Source: an uncultured Roseovarius sp.
Lineage (GTDB): Bacteria; Pseudomonadota; Alphaproteobacteria; Rhodobacterales; Rhodobacteraceae
Assembly (NCBI GenBank): GCA_947496175.1
Contig: CANMBU010000001.1
Location: forward strand, 248,001-312,000
DNA: 64,000 bases
Reading direction: 5' to 3'
Shown here: positions 51,874 to 62,172 of the stretch, piece by piece
How positions within the stretch are numbered: the stretch's first letter is position 1
How the letters are laid out: each line of letters starts with the position of its first letter
Program-made: the position numbers and the translations under genes
The notes under the pieces: generated by a model
Databases searched by the model: none
What the model was told of the DNA's origin: nothing
What the model saw: the letters and a program-made list of their open reading frames with translations, nothing else

Positions 51874-54386
51874 ATATCGCACTCGCCGCCCGGTTCGCCG
51901 CGCGCGAAATGCGCGGCGGCTTTCACGGGTTCCGCATTTTCCTCGCCTGTGTGATCCTCGGGGTCGCTGCCATCGCAGCCGTGGGTACGGTGCGCGAAAG
52001 TATCGCGCGCGGACTGGCCGCCGAGGGTGCGCAGCTCTTGGGCGGAGATGCCGAAATCGAGCTGACCTACCGCTTTGCCACTGAGGCTGAGCGTAGCTGG
52101 ATGGACAGCATCGCCACAAATGTCTCAGAGATTGCCGACTTTCGGTCCATGGCTGTGGCGGAGGACGAAAGCCGCAGCCTGACGCAGGTCAAGGCCGTGG
52201 ATGATCTTTATCCTTTGATTGGCCAAGTAACTCTGGACCCCGACATATCCTTGTCTGGCGCGTTGGCTGGCGACGGCACAACACCCGGAATAGTGATACA
52301 CCCCACATTGGCAGATCGTTTGGGCATCGTTACGGGGGATCGCTTGAGACTCGGCGAGACTGCCTTCATCGTCACCGCGCTGATTGTGCGCGAGCCGGAT
52401 ACGCGCACAGCCGGATTTGGGCTTGGTCCGCGCAGTATCGTCAAACGAGACGCTTTGGAGGGTTCCGGATTGCTTGCCCCCGGCACGCTCTTTTCGACGC
52501 ATTACCGTCTTAGCCTACCTGTGGATACAAATCTGTCGGCACTGGCTACAGAAGCTGAAAAAGCCCTTGAGGGGAGTGGAATGCGTTGGAGCGATGCGCG
52601 CAACGGGGCACCTGGAGTAGCGGTGTTCGTTGACCGTCTTGGAGCATTTTTAATCCTCGTCGGGCTGTCAGGTCTGGCCGTAGGTGGCGTCGGCATATCT
52701 GCCGCATTGCGCGCCTACCTAGCTGGAAAAACCAAAGTCATTGCCGTGTTGCGGACGCTCGGCGCAGATCAGCGGACGATCTTCCTGACTTATCTTTTTC
52801 AGGTCAGCGCGCTGGCCATCGTCGGAATTGCCTTGGGTCTTGTATTGGGTGTCGGCACGCCTGTGGTATTGGCCACGCTCATCGAGGCACGCCTGCCTGT
52901 ACCTGCCATCTTTGCGCCTTATCCCAAACCCATGATCGAAGCTGCAATCTACAGCGTATTGACCGTGCTCATTTTTACGCTCTGGCCAATTGCTCGAGCC
53001 CGCAATGTACGGCCAGCGGCGCTTTACCGTGATGGTGCTCAGAGCTTGCAACATCCGGGCATGTTCACGGTGCTGACCATTGGCGCGCTTGTTGGCCTCC
53101 TGATCTGGCTGGCAGCTTGGTTTTCAGGCAATACTGCACTGACAATCTGGACCGCGGGTGGCATTGCCGGGGCACTTGTTCTCTTGGCACTCGCAGGCCA
53201 GGGATTGCGCGCCATCAGCCGCAACATAAGACCCAGAACACGCGGGCGCGTGTCGCTCAGCTGGGCTTTGGCAGCCATTTCCGGCCCCGGAAGCACCGCC
53301 AGCGCCGTGGTTCTTTCCCTGGGGCTTGGATTGAGCGTTCTGGCCGCTGTGGGACAGATCGACCGCAATCTGCGCGATGCGATTTCCCGCGATCTTCCCA
53401 CGCGCGCGCCGAGCTTTTTCTTTGTCGACATTCAGCGTGACCAGATGCCAGGATTTGAGGCGCGTCTGGATAACGACCAGGGTGTAAGCCGTGTGGATGC
53501 AGCCCCGATGCTGCGCGGGATCATCACGCAAATCAACGGCAAGCCAGCCTCCGAGACCGCGGGTGATCACTGGGTTTTGGAAGGTGACCGAGGTGTCAGC
53601 TACGCTGCAGCCCTGCCAAGTCGCAGCACAATCACCGACGGCACGTGGTGGGCAGAAGATTACACCGGCACCCCACAAGTAAGCTTTGCTGCAGAAGAAG
53701 CGGCTGAGATGGGGATAAAGATCGGTGACAGCGTCACGGTGAACATTCTAGGCCGCGATCTCACGGCGGACGTCACTTCTTTTCGCGAGGTGGATTTTTC
53801 CAGCGCTGGCATGGGGTTCATCATGATCATGAACGAGGCCGCACTGGTCAGCGCACCACACAGCTATATCGCCACGGTCTATGCAGAAGAAGCCTCTGAG
53901 ACGCCAATCCTGCGCGACCTCACCCAACAATTTCCCAACATAACGGCCATAGCCGTTCGGGACGCTGTGAACCAGGTTAGTGACCTTCTCGCAGGCCTCG
54001 CCTCTGCGACGGCCTGGGGCGCTGCGGCCACTTTGCTGACCGGTTTTCTGGTGCTCATCGGAGCCGCCGCCGCTGATCAGCGCGCGCGCAGCTATGAGGC
54101 CGCGATCCTGAAAACTCTGGGCGCCAGCCGGGCGCGCATTCTTTGGGGCCTGACCTTACGCGCCAGTTTGCTGGGGGCTGCGGCGGGCATCGTCGCACTC
54201 GGAGCAGGCGTCGCTGGGGCCTGGGCGGTCAGCACCTACATCATGGAAACCAGCTTTGCCGTCGACTGGCCATCAGCGCTTGGCATCGTTTTTGGGGGAG
54301 CCATGATAAGCCTGCTGGCGGGCCTTGCCTTTGCCATCGGTCCAATGTCGGCGCGCCCGGCCCGAGTGTTGCGCGCAAGCGAGTAG
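51870..54386 (+). CDS. ybbP: FtsX-family ABC transporter permease (YbbP-like)
   Basis: An 838-residue permease. One hydrophobic segment near the start (FLACVILGVAAIAAVGTV) is followed by a large periplasmic domain. A three-helix FtsX block around 250-350 (LVGLSGLAVGGVGISAAL), a second mid-protein block and a final block near 720-830 (GAAATLLTGFLVLIGAAAAD) complete it. The layout is typical for the YbbP group, which pairs with YbbA. The transported substrate is unknown; the tesA neighbour suggests a lipid or ester metabolite link. Confidence 0.9.
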   Translation: MNIALAARFAAREMRGGFHGFRIFLACVILGVAAIAAVGTVRESIARGLAAEGAQLLGGDAEIELTYRFATEAERSWMDSIATNVSEIADFRSMAVAEDESRSLTQVKAVDDLYPLIGQVTLDPDISLSGALAGDGTTPGIVIHPTLADRLGIVTGDRLRLGETAFIVTALIVREPDTRTAGFGLGPRSIVKRDALEGSGLLAPGTLFSTHYRLSLPVDTNLSALATEAEKALEGSGMRWSDARNGAPGVAVFVDRLGAFLILVGLSGLAVGGVGISAALRAYLAGKTKVIAVLRTLGADQRTIFLTYLFQVSALAIVGIALGLVLGVGTPVVLATLIEARLPVPAIFAPYPKPMIEAAIYSVLTVLIFTLWPIARARNVRPAALYRDGAQSLQHPGMFTVLTIGALVGLLIWLAAWFSGNTALTIWTAGGIAGALVLLALAGQGLRAISRNIRPRTRGRVSLSWALAAISGPGSTASAVVLSLGLGLSVLAAVGQIDRNLRDAISRDLPTRAPSFFFVDIQRDQMPGFEARLDNDQGVSRVDAAPMLRGIITQINGKPASETAGDHWVLEGDRGVSYAAALPSRSTITDGTWWAEDYTGTPQVSFAAEEAAEMGIKIGDSVTVNILGRDLTADVTSFREVDFSSAGMGFIMIMNEAALVSAPHSYIATVYAEEASETPILRDLTQQFPNITAIAVRDAVNQVSDLLAGLASATAWGAAATLLTGFLVLIGAAAADQRARSYEAAILKTLGASRARILWGLTLRASLLGAAAGIVALGAGVAGAWAVSTYIMETSFAVDWPSALGIVFGGAMISLLAGLAFAIGPMSARPARVLRASE

Positions 54387-54485
54387 CATATCGCGCAGTA
54401 TGCCAACGCCTTATTGATCTTCGGCAGGTCGAATGCGATGCCAGGGCAAAACCCGCCTGGACGGATTCGCCAAAGGAACCGAAAT

Positions 54486-55361
54486 ATGGCCGACAGCTTA
54501 CCCATCCCGCTCACCTCGCCCCTGAGCCCGGCGCAGAAAACGAGCCTGATCAACCTCGTGCGCCGTGCTGCCAAGGCAGAGATTCTCCCAAGATTCCGCA
54601 ATCTCGGACAAGGCGACATCCGTAGCAAATCCAACGCACATGACCTCGTGACCGAAGCGGACACTGCCGCCGAGGCCATGATGGCACGCGGCATTCAGGC
54701 GATGTTTCCACACGCATTGGTGGTTGGAGAAGAAGCGGCTGCGACCAACCCTGAACTGAAGGGAAAGATCGGTGAGGCCGAGTTGGCCTTTATCATCGAC
54801 CCGGTAGATGGCACATGGAATTTCGCAAATGGTTTGGGCGTCTTTGGCGTCATCCTGTCAATCACGCGCTTTGGCAAACCGGTCTTCGGCCTGCTTTACG
54901 ACCCGCTCGCCGATGATTGGATCAGTGCCGATGAGGACGGCCCGGCCGAGTTAACCCGCGCGATTGGAACGACGCGACCGCTCGCTGTTTCCAATGGCGG
55001 TGACCTTGGCGAACTGGCGGGCTTCACCCACTACAATTACCTGCCACAAGAGGCCAAACCGGGTGTTGCAAATGCCCTGCCAAAGCTTGGGCGCGCCATG
55101 TCCTTGCAATGCGCCTGTCACGAATACCGAACACTGGCCCGTGGCGGCGCGGATTTCCTGCTCTCAGGCACGCTGAACCCCTGGGATCATGCCGCGGGTA
55201 TTCTGATTTGCCAACGCGCAGGTGGGGTTGCGCGCATGCTCAATGGGGACGATTACACAGCGACAGTCAGCGACGGATACATCCTGGCCGCCTCAAACGA
55301 GGCGACCTGGGAAAAGCTCCGCGATCATTTCGCGTTCTTGTTGGACGACACAAAGGCCTGA
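54486..55361 (+). CDS. Inositol-phosphatase-type phosphatase (HisN-like)
   Basis: A 291-residue metal-dependent phosphatase. The signatures are DLVTEADTAAEAMM near 60-75, VVGEEAAATNP, IIDPVDGTWNFANG, and the C-terminal LNPWDHAAGILICQRAGG, with Glu and Asp metal ligands. Members act on inositol-1-phosphate, histidinol-phosphate or 3'-phosphoadenosine; I cannot distinguish them here. The start at 54486 follows AAAGGAA. The stop lies 1 bp from the convergent gcvP stop. Confidence 0.88.
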   Translation: MADSLPIPLTSPLSPAQKTSLINLVRRAAKAEILPRFRNLGQGDIRSKSNAHDLVTEADTAAEAMMARGIQAMFPHALVVGEEAAATNPELKGKIGEAELAFIIDPVDGTWNFANGLGVFGVILSITRFGKPVFGLLYDPLADDWISADEDGPAELTRAIGTTRPLAVSNGGDLGELAGFTHYNYLPQEAKPGVANALPKLGRAMSLQCACHEYRTLARGGADFLLSGTLNPWDHAAGILICQRAGGVARMLNGDDYTATVSDGYILAASNEATWEKLRDHFAFLLDDTKA

Positions 55362-55362
55362 C

Positions 55363-58212
55363 TTACTCGGCGGCTTCGGCATAGTCCTCCATTGGTGGAC
55401 AGGTGCACACGAGATGCCGGTCGCCATAAACATTGTCGACACGGTTAACGGGCGGCCAGTACTTATCGACCCGAAACGCACCCGGCGGAAAACAGGCCTG
55501 TTCGCGGCTGTAGGGTCGATCCCATTCGCGCACCAGATCCTCCATCGTGTGAGGCGCATTGCGCATCGGATTGTTCTCGCGATCAATGCGCCCTTCTTCG
55601 ATATCGGCAATCTCAGCCCGGATCGCGAGCATCGCATCGCAGAACCGATCCAGCTCGGCTTTGGTTTCTGACTCAGTCGGCTCGATCATGAGGGTCCCCG
55701 CCACAGGCCAGCTCATCGTCGGCGCATGAAACCCATTATCAATCAAACGTTTAGCGATATCATCTACGCTGACATCCGCACTTTCAGCGAAGGGGCGCGT
55801 ATCGATGATGCACTCATGCGCCACCCGGCCCTGCCCCCCTTTGTAAAGCACGTCATAGGCCCCTTCGAGCCGCTTGGCGATGTAGTTGGCGTTGAGGATC
55901 GCCACCCGTGTCGCCTGGGTCAGACCTTCACCCCCCATCAAAAGAATATACGCCCAGCTGATGGGCAGAATGGACGCAGATCCGTACGGCGCCGCCGAAA
56001 CGGGACCATCCGCGCCGGCCTCATTGGGATGACCCGGCAAGTGCGGCGCGAGATGCGCTTTGACACCAATCGGCCCCATGCCCGGCCCGCCACCCCCATG
56101 CGGAATGCAAAAGGTTTTGTGCAGGTTGAGGTGGCTGACATCACCCCCCAGATCACCGGGCCGCGACAGACCCACCATGGCATTGAGATTGGCCCCGTCA
56201 ATATAGACCTGCCCGCCATGCTCATGCGTGATTTTGCACACATCTATGACGGTTTCCTCGAAAACCCCATGTGTCGAGGGATAGGTGATCATGCACCCGG
56301 CAAGATTATCGGCATGCTGCTCCGCCTTGGCGCGGAAATCGTCGAGATCAATATCCCCATTCTCGGCAGATTGCACCGGCACCACCTGCCAGCCCACCAT
56401 CTGCGCACTGGCCGGATTGGTGCCATGCGCGCTCATCGGGATAAGGCAGACATTGCGATGCCCCTCGCCATTGGCCCGATGATAAGCGGAAATAGTCAGC
56501 AACCCGGCATATTCACCCTGTGCGCCCGAATTGGGCTGCATCGACATGTCGTCATAGCCGGTGATCTCACAGAGCTTGGCGCTCAGATCACTGATCAACT
56601 CGTGATACCCTTGCGCCTGATCCAGCGGTGCAAAGGGATGCAGCCGCGAAAACTCGCGCCAGCTCACAGGCATCATCTCAGCAGCAGCATTCAGCTTCAT
56701 GGTGCAAGACCCCAAAGGGATCATTGCGCGGTCCAGCGCCAGATCCCGGTCCGCCAGACGCCGCATATAGCGCATCATCTCGGTTTCAGCACGGTTCATA
56801 TGAAAGATCGGATGCGTCAGGAAATCCGACCGCCGGTGCATCTTGTCCGGAACGCGGTACTCTGGCTTAAACTCGTTATCGCGGCGCGGGATACCAAAGG
56901 CCCGCCAGACCGCCTCGATATTCTTGGGTCGGGTCGCCTCATCCAGCGTAATGCCGATCCGGCGTTCCCCCACTTTGCGAAGGTTCAACCCTTCGTCCAC
57001 CGCCGATTTGAGCACGGCAGCCTGCAATGGCCCCACATCAACTGTAATTGTGTCAAAGAAGGATTTGGGATCGACCTTGAACCCAGCCTCCTCCAATCCA
57101 CGCGCCAGACGCACGGTTTTGCGATGAATGCGCTGGGCAATCGCCTTGAGGCCCTTGGGCCCATGGAACACCGCATACATCGACGCCATCACCGCCAGCA
57201 AAGCCTGCGCCGTGCAAACATTCGAGGTGGCTTTCTCACGTCGGATATGCTGTTCGCGGGTCTGTAGGCTCAACCGATACGCGCGGTTGCCGAGGCTGTC
57301 GATGCTGACCCCGACAATACGGCCCGGCATCGCGCGTTTGTAGGCATCGCGGCACGCCATATAGGCCGCATGCGGGCCACCATAGCCCATCGGCACGCCA
57401 AAGCGCTGCGCGCTGCCCACCGCAATATCCGCGCCCATGGCACCGGGCTCTTTCAACAGCGTCAGCGCCAGAGGATCAGCCGAGACGATGCCCACCGCCT
57501 TCTCGGCATGAAGCTTGGCGATATGATCTGTGAAGTCGCGCACATGGCCATAGCTGCCGGGGTATTGGAACAGCGCGCCAAAGACCTTGGTTGCATCCAT
57601 TTTATCGGGGTTGCCGACAATCACCTTGATGCCCAAGGGTGCTGCGCGCGTTTTTATCACGGCGATATTCTGAGGGTGGCAATCGCGGTCCACGAAAAAC
57701 GCATTCGCCTTCGACTTGGCGACCCGTTGCGCCATGGTCATCGCTTCGGCACAGGCCGTGGCCTCATCCAGAAGCGAGGCATTGGCGATTTCCAGTCCCG
57801 TCAAATCAGAGATCATCGTCTGGAAGTTCAACAGCGCCTCAAGCCGTCCCTGACTAATCTCAGGCTGATACGGCGTATAGGCCGTGTACCAAGCTGGGTT
57901 TTCCAGAATATTGCGCTGAATCGCCGGGGGCGTGACAGTGCCGTGATAGCCCTGCCCGATCATGCTCACCAAAACCTTGTTCTTGGCGGCTGTGACACGC
58001 ATGTGGTGCATCAATTCGCGTTCGGATTTCGGCTTGCCAAAATCAAGCTTGGACTTCTGGCGGATCGACGCCGGAACTGTCTCTTCGATCAACTCATCAA
58101 GCGAGCCAACCTCCAGGACGGCCAGCATCTCGTCCATTTCCTCAGGCGAGGGGCCAATATGCCTGCGATTGGCAAAATCATACGGCAAGTAGTCAATCGG
58201 TTTAAACGCCAT
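55363..58212 (-). CDS. gcvP: Glycine dehydrogenase (decarboxylating), P-protein
   Basis: A 949-residue homodimeric-type P-protein decarboxylating glycine and passing the aminomethyl group to lipoyl-GcvH. The PLP lysine lies in [15 protein letters not shown]. The N-terminal start [17 protein letters not shown] and the internal [15 protein letters not shown] region are P-protein hallmarks. Third gene in gcvT-gcvH-gcvP under the glycine riboswitch. The opposite strand has a 513-codon frame that I treat as a shadow. Confidence 0.97.
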   Translation of the reverse strand: MAFKPIDYLPYDFANRRHIGPSPEEMDEMLAVLEVGSLDELIEETVPASIRQKSKLDFGKPKSERELMHHMRVTAAKNKVLVSMIGQGYHGTVTPPAIQRNILENPAWYTAYTPYQPEISQGRLEALLNFQTMISDLTGLEIANASLLDEATACAEAMTMAQRVAKSKANAFFVDRDCHPQNIAVIKTRAAPLGIKVIVGNPDKMDATKVFGALFQYPGSYGHVRDFTDHIAKLHAEKAVGIVSADPLALTLLKEPGAMGADIAVGSAQRFGVPMGYGGPHAAYMACRDAYKRAMPGRIVGVSIDSLGNRAYRLSLQTREQHIRREKATSNVCTAQALLAVMASMYAVFHGPKGLKAIAQRIHRKTVRLARGLEEAGFKVDPKSFFDTITVDVGPLQAAVLKSAVDEGLNLRKVGERRIGITLDEATRPKNIEAVWRAFGIPRRDNEFKPEYRVPDKMHRRSDFLTHPIFHMNRAETEMMRYMRRLADRDLALDRAMIPLGSCTMKLNAAAEMMPVSWREFSRLHPFAPLDQAQGYHELISDLSAKLCEITGYDDMSMQPNSGAQGEYAGLLTISAYHRANGEGHRNVCLIPMSAHGTNPASAQMVGWQVVPVQSAENGDIDLDDFRAKAEQHADNLAGCMITYPSTHGVFEETVIDVCKITHEHGGQVYIDGANLNAMVGLSRPGDLGGDVSHLNLHKTFCIPHGGGGPGMGPIGVKAHLAPHLPGHPNEAGADGPVSAAPYGSASILPISWAYILLMGGEGLTQATRVAILNANYIAKRLEGAYDVLYKGGQGRVAHECIIDTRPFAESADVSVDDIAKRLIDNGFHAPTMSWPVAGTLMIEPTESETKAELDRFCDAMLAIRAEIADIEEGRIDRENNPMRNAPHTMEDLVREWDRPYSREQACFPPGAFRVDKYWPPVNRVDNVYGDRHLVCTCPPMEDYAEAAE

Positions 58213-58321
58213 GTCTTTCTCCCATTGCGAAAATCAGTGGCACCGCCCTGTCTTTCATCGTTCTCAAAATTCTCCCGCCGGAGGCGCAAAAATCTTTGCA
58301 AGATTTTTTCCGGCGCAAGGT

Positions 58322-58681
58322 TCAACCGATAAAGCTCTTGTATCCAGCCTCATCCATGTAGTCGTCCATCTGCCCGGGATCGCTCGGCTTCACCTTGAAG
58401 AACCAGCCTCCGCCCATCGGGTCCTCATTGACCTTGCTCGGCTCATCCACAATCGCCTCGTTCACCTCGACAATCTCGCCGTCGATCGGGGCCAGAATGT
58501 CCGAGGCGGCTTTGACGCTTTCGATCACGACCACCTCTTCATCTTTGGTCACCTCGGTGCCGACTTCCGGCAACTCGACAAATACGATATCGCCCAGCTG
58601 TTCGGCGGCATGATCTGTGATGCCAACGGTCACGACACCATCGTCATCCTGCAACCATTCATGTTCTTCTGTGAATTTCAT
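58322..58681 (-). CDS. gcvH: Glycine cleavage system H protein
   Basis: A 119-residue lipoyl carrier. The modified lysine is in [12 protein letters not shown], and the N-terminal [23 protein letters not shown] matches GcvH. It shuttles the aminomethyl group between P- and T-proteins. It is 18 bp after gcvT, and a 109-bp gap separates it from gcvP. Confidence 0.97.
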   Translation of the reverse strand: MKFTEEHEWLQDDDGVVTVGITDHAAEQLGDIVFVELPEVGTEVTKDEEVVVIESVKAASDILAPIDGEIVEVNEAIVDEPSKVNEDPMGGGWFFKVKPSDPGQMDDYMDEAGYKSFIG

Positions 58682-58699
58682 AGGCTCTCTCCTTGGTCT

Positions 58700-59824
58700 T
58701 CAGCGTTTGAAATTAGCGGGGGTAAAGGGCATCGAGGCGACCTTGACTGGCATGCGCTTGCCACGCACCTCACCGAAAAGCTGGGTGTCCGGCGCCGTAT
58801 GGCTGGCCGCGACATAGCCCATCGACATTGGCGCTTCGATTGTGGGGCCAAATGCGCCGGATGTGACATGGCCGATTGGTGTCTCAGCGTCTTCGCTGCC
58901 AAAAATTGCCGTGCCGTGCCGCATCGGCGCACGACCTTCAGGGCGCAGCCCGACACGGCACCGGGCCACGCCATTGGCCATCTGGTCAAGAATGACCTCT
59001 GCGCCTGGAAATCCTCCGGCCCGTTTGCCATCCGTTCGTCGTGATTTCTGAATGGCCCAGGTCAAACCAGCCTCGACCGGCGTTGTCGACGTATCGATAT
59101 CCTGCCCGTAAAGGCACAGCCCCGCCTCCAGCCGCAGACTGTCACGCGCGCCCAGACCGATAGGCTCGACCGCGTCATGCGCCAGTAACGCACGCGCAAA
59201 TGTCTCGGCCTGATCTGCCATTACGGAAATCTCGTACCCATCTTCACCCGTGTAGCCAGACCGCGATATCCACAGCTCTCCGAAATCGGATGTGAAAATG
59301 CCAGTATCCAAAAACTTCATGATCTCGCACCCACCTGCAATGGGTGCCAGCGCCTCTACCGCAGCTGGGCCCTGCAACGCCAGTAGGGCTCTGTCTGTCA
59401 CTTCCACGACATCGCAATCGGGCAGCCCTGCCTTCATGTGGGCGATATCCGCATCCTTGCAGGCCGCGTTGACCACCACGAAAAGATGATCACCCCGGTT
59501 GGTCAGCATAAGGTCATCGAGGATGCCGCCCTCTGCATTGGTGAAAAACCCGTAGCGCTGGCGTTTTTCACCCAGGCTCATGAGGTCAACTGGCACCAGA
59601 CTTTCCAAGGCCTGCGCCGCGCCCCCGTAACCTGATGCATGGCGCACGATCACCTGACCCATGTGGCTCACGTCAAAAAGCCCTGCCTTAGCGCGTGTGT
59701 GCTGATGTTCCTTCATGACGCCAAGCGCGAATTGCAGCGGCATGTCATAGCCCGCAAATCCGGTCATTTTGGCACCCAATTCGCGGTGCAACTGCGTCAG
59801 CGGTGTCTCTTTCAGCTCTGCCAA
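58700..59824 (-). CDS. gcvT: Glycine cleavage system aminomethyltransferase, T-protein
   Basis: A 374-residue folate-dependent enzyme transferring the methylene group to THF and releasing ammonia. It begins LAELKETPLTQLH; FAGYDMPLQF and DVSHMGQV follow, and the C-terminal beta-barrel has GHVTSGAFGPTI. The start is TTG at 59824 with AGAGGA eight bases upstream; the frame runs 16 codons further, into the riboswitch leader. First gene of the operon. Confidence 0.95.
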   Translation of the reverse strand: MAELKETPLTQLHRELGAKMTGFAGYDMPLQFALGVMKEHQHTRAKAGLFDVSHMGQVIVRHASGYGGAAQALESLVPVDLMSLGEKRQRYGFFTNAEGGILDDLMLTNRGDHLFVVVNAACKDADIAHMKAGLPDCDVVEVTDRALLALQGPAAVEALAPIAGGCEIMKFLDTGIFTSDFGELWISRSGYTGEDGYEISVMADQAETFARALLAHDAVEPIGLGARDSLRLEAGLCLYGQDIDTSTTPVEAGLTWAIQKSRRTDGKRAGGFPGAEVILDQMANGVARCRVGLRPEGRAPMRHGTAIFGSEDAETPIGHVTSGAFGPTIEAPMSMGYVAASHTAPDTQLFGEVRGKRMPVKVASMPFTPANFKR

Positions 59825-59908
59825 GGCACAGGTCCTCTTCTCGTTCGAGCCGGGGTCTGTCTCGCAAAGCAACCGGCATCAGTGGCCCGCGCCGCATGGC
59901 GCGTCTGA

Positions 59909-60066
59909 TGCCCCCTCTGTCCTTTCGCCTGAGATCGCTATCCCTTCGGCGCCCCGGGACTTGATCCGAGGTCTCTCCAGAGTGTTGTGATCGAACGGTC
60001 CTTGTGCCTGAGAGTTTCCGGGGCGGTTGCTCCTTCGGCACCGGCAAAGCCGGTTCTCCCGATCCA
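59909..60066 (-). ncRNA. Tandem glycine riboswitch upstream of gcvT
   Basis: Read on the minus strand there are two glycine aptamers. The first (about 60066-59986) has GGGAGAACC, hairpin ACCGGC/GCCGGT, GCCGAAGGAGCAA and CTCTCAGGCACAAGGACCG. The second (about 59985-59909) has GGAGAGACC, hairpin CCTCGG/CCGGGG, GCCGAAGGGAT and ATCTCAGGCGAAAGGACAG. They join with a short linker. A hairpin CATCAG/CTGATG (59910-59877) and about 50 nt of leader lead to the gcvT TTG. It presumably turns the operon on when glycine is abundant, as known for this class. Confidence 0.92.
59950..59978. repeat. Palindromic-repeat-like hairpin inside the second glycine aptamer
   Basis: Plus strand CGGGACTTGATCCGAGGTCTCT (start near 59955) resembles the first half of the element in ileS (CGGACTTGATCCGGGACCTCTT, 20132 on). 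On the minus strand the same bases form the first hairpin of aptamer 2. Similarity may be chance within a GC-rich stem; see findings. Confidence 0.5.
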
Positions 60067-60211
60067 ATCGCGGTCGACCATAGTATACGACCTGGGTCGC
60101 GACAAGCACCAAGCGCCGAAGCCACGTCAAAACCCTGTGAACCTGTTAGAAAGGGTTGACCGCGAGAGCGTAAATAACCATGCAAAACAATATGATGAAA
60201 GCGAGATACAC

Positions 60212-60802
60212 GTGAGCGGTGGATACTTCTTTGGCTATGGCAGCCTGGTGAATACAGCCACACATAACTTTGCAGAAGCGCATCCAGCGCAACTCAAAGG
60301 CTGGCGGCGCATGTGGCGCAAGACCACGATGCGGCAGGCGGCTTACCTCACCGTGGTGCCTGATTCTGAGGCTGAAATCGACGGTTTGATCGCCGAAGTG
60401 CCGCATGGGGATTGGGAGGCATTGGATGAACGCGAACGCGCCTATGCCCGTATTGATGCGGCACATCAGGTGTCTCACCCCCTACCCGCCATGCCCGCAA
60501 TCGTGGTCTACGCAATTGAAGATGGCCGTCATGGAACCCCGGATCGGCAAAGCCCTGTTCTGCTCAGTTACATAGACGTGGTTGTGCAGGGCTACCTTCA
60601 CACTTTCGGCGAGGCAGGCGTTCAGCGGTTTTTTGACACTACAGGGGGTTGGGACGCCCCAGTGGTGGATGATCGCGACGCCCCGGTTTATCCGCGACAT
60701 CAATCCCTGTCAGCGGATGAATACATGCTCGTCGATGACATGCTTGCCCGCGTCGGAGCCATACGTGAACCGATGAAAAGCCTCAGCCCTTGGCGCGAAT
60801 GA
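60212..60802 (+). CDS. Gamma-glutamylcyclotransferase-like protein
   Basis: A 196-residue AIG2/GGCT-fold protein. The fingerprint FGYGSLVN is at residues 6-13 and the glutamate region is in IDGLIAEVPHGDWEALDERE. The start is GTG at 60212, which begins directly before the first strand; the frame stays open upstream through the riboswitch antisense, so that part is not coding. Members cleave gamma-glutamyl peptides or related amides; substrate unknown. Its stop overlaps the convergent gltX stop region by 20 bp. Confidence 0.8.
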   Translation: MSGGYFFGYGSLVNTATHNFAEAHPAQLKGWRRMWRKTTMRQAAYLTVVPDSEAEIDGLIAEVPHGDWEALDERERAYARIDAAHQVSHPLPAMPAIVVYAIEDGRHGTPDRQSPVLLSYIDVVVQGYLHTFGEAGVQRFFDTTGGWDAPVVDDRDAPVYPRHQSLSADEYMLVDDMLARVGAIREPMKSLSPWRE

Positions 60803-62108
60803 CCTGCAACAGCGGCAAAACCTGACTCATATCCGGGCCATGTGACTGTCCGGTGAGCGCCTTGCGCAAAGGCATAAACAATCCGCGGCCTTTTCGGCCT
60901 GTGGCTTCTTTGACCGCAGATGTCCACTTCCCCCAGCTCTCGGCGTCATAAGGACCATCAGGCAACATCGACATCGCCTGAGCCACGAATTCCCTATCTT
61001 CGTCTTCGATGACAGGGTTTGCGCCGTCGCGGAACAGCACCCACCAGGCTTCCAGATCATGCAACGTGTTGATATTCTCTTTCGCCACCTGCCAGAATTG
61101 CTCGGCCTTGTCGCTGGGCACACCGAGCGCAGTCACGCTGTCAGACACAGCCTCATAAGGCAGTGACTGCAAATGATGCGCTGTTAAAGGCAGCAAGTCT
61201 TCGGCATCAAATTTCGTCGGAGCCGCCCCGAAATGCCCGATGTCAAACCCATCAATCAGTTCACTCATCTCCGAGCGAAGCTCAACCGGATCGGATGATC
61301 CAAGACGTGCCATCAGCGACAAAAGCGCCATAGGTTCAATGCCTTGCGCCCGCAAATCCCGCAACGAAAGTGTGCCCAGTCGTTTGGACAAAGACTCGCC
61401 TTGCGGCCCAGTCAGCAGCGAGTGATGCGCGAAGTCAGGGCATGTTCCGCCCAAGGCCTCTATTATCTGGATTTGCGTGGCTGTGTTGGTCACGTGGTCC
61501 GAGCCTCGCACCACATGCGTGACGCCCATCTCTGTGTCATCCACGACCGAGGCCAGCGTATAGAGCACCTGACCATCGCCGCGGATCAAAACGGGATCTG
61601 ACACGCTGGCTGCATCAATTGAGATGTCGCCAAGGATGCCATCCACCCATTCGATCCGCGCGTGATCGAGTTTGAACCGCCACACGCCATCACCACGCTC
61701 GGCGCGCAATGCGTCTTTCTCGGCCTCCGAAAGCGACAACGCTGCCCGGTCATACACCGGCGGGTTGCCCATATTGAGCTGCTTCTTGCGCTTGAGATCA
61801 AGTTCCGTGGGCGTTTCAAACGCCTCATAAAACCGACCCTCTGTCCGAAGTTTGTCAGCCGCTTCGGCATAGCGATCTAGCCGCAGAGACTGACGCTCCA
61901 GCCGGTCCCAGTGCAACCCGAGCCACTCAAGGTCTTCCTTGATCGCGTCAACATATTCCTCTTTCGAGCGCTCTGGATCCGTGTCGTCGATACGCAGGAT
62001 GAAACTGCCCCCGGATTTGCGCGCGATGAGGTAATTCATCACAGCTGTCCGAAGGTTGCCGACATGCAGATAACCAGTGGGCGAAGGTGCAAAACGGGTC
62101 GTGGTCAT
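60783..62108 (-). CDS. gltX: Glutamyl-tRNA synthetase
   Basis: A 441-residue class I synthetase. The HIGH-type signature is PSPTGYLHVGNLRTA, the KMSKS-type loop SLSKRLGTLSL, and DDTDPERS follows the first. The length fits the shorter bacterial GluRS group; alphaproteobacteria often have two gltX genes and this may be the second type. The ATG at 62108 gives the normal N-terminus. Downstream of an MFS gene on the same strand. Confidence 0.94.
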   Translation of the reverse strand: MTTTRFAPSPTGYLHVGNLRTAVMNYLIARKSGGSFILRIDDTDPERSKEEYVDAIKEDLEWLGLHWDRLERQSLRLDRYAEAADKLRTEGRFYEAFETPTELDLKRKKQLNMGNPPVYDRAALSLSEAEKDALRAERGDGVWRFKLDHARIEWVDGILGDISIDAASVSDPVLIRGDGQVLYTLASVVDDTEMGVTHVVRGSDHVTNTATQIQIIEALGGTCPDFAHHSLLTGPQGESLSKRLGTLSLRDLRAQGIEPMALLSLMARLGSSDPVELRSEMSELIDGFDIGHFGAAPTKFDAEDLLPLTAHHLQSLPYEAVSDSVTALGVPSDKAEQFWQVAKENINTLHDLEAWWVLFRDGANPVIEDEDREFVAQAMSMLPDGPYDAESWGKWTSAVKEATGRKGRGLFMPLRKALTGQSHGPDMSQVLPLLQVIRAKG

Positions 62109-62172
62109 GGACGTCTCCTATTCGCGCGGGACATGTCACAGGCCGGTGGATTTGTCCAGAAATTGCAGCGGC

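Noticed and set aside
55726..57267. 513-codon open frame on the plus strand
   Set aside because: Completely antisense to gcvP, which has clear P-protein motifs. The reading lacks a ribosome-binding site and any domain; long antisense frames are common in GC-rich DNA.
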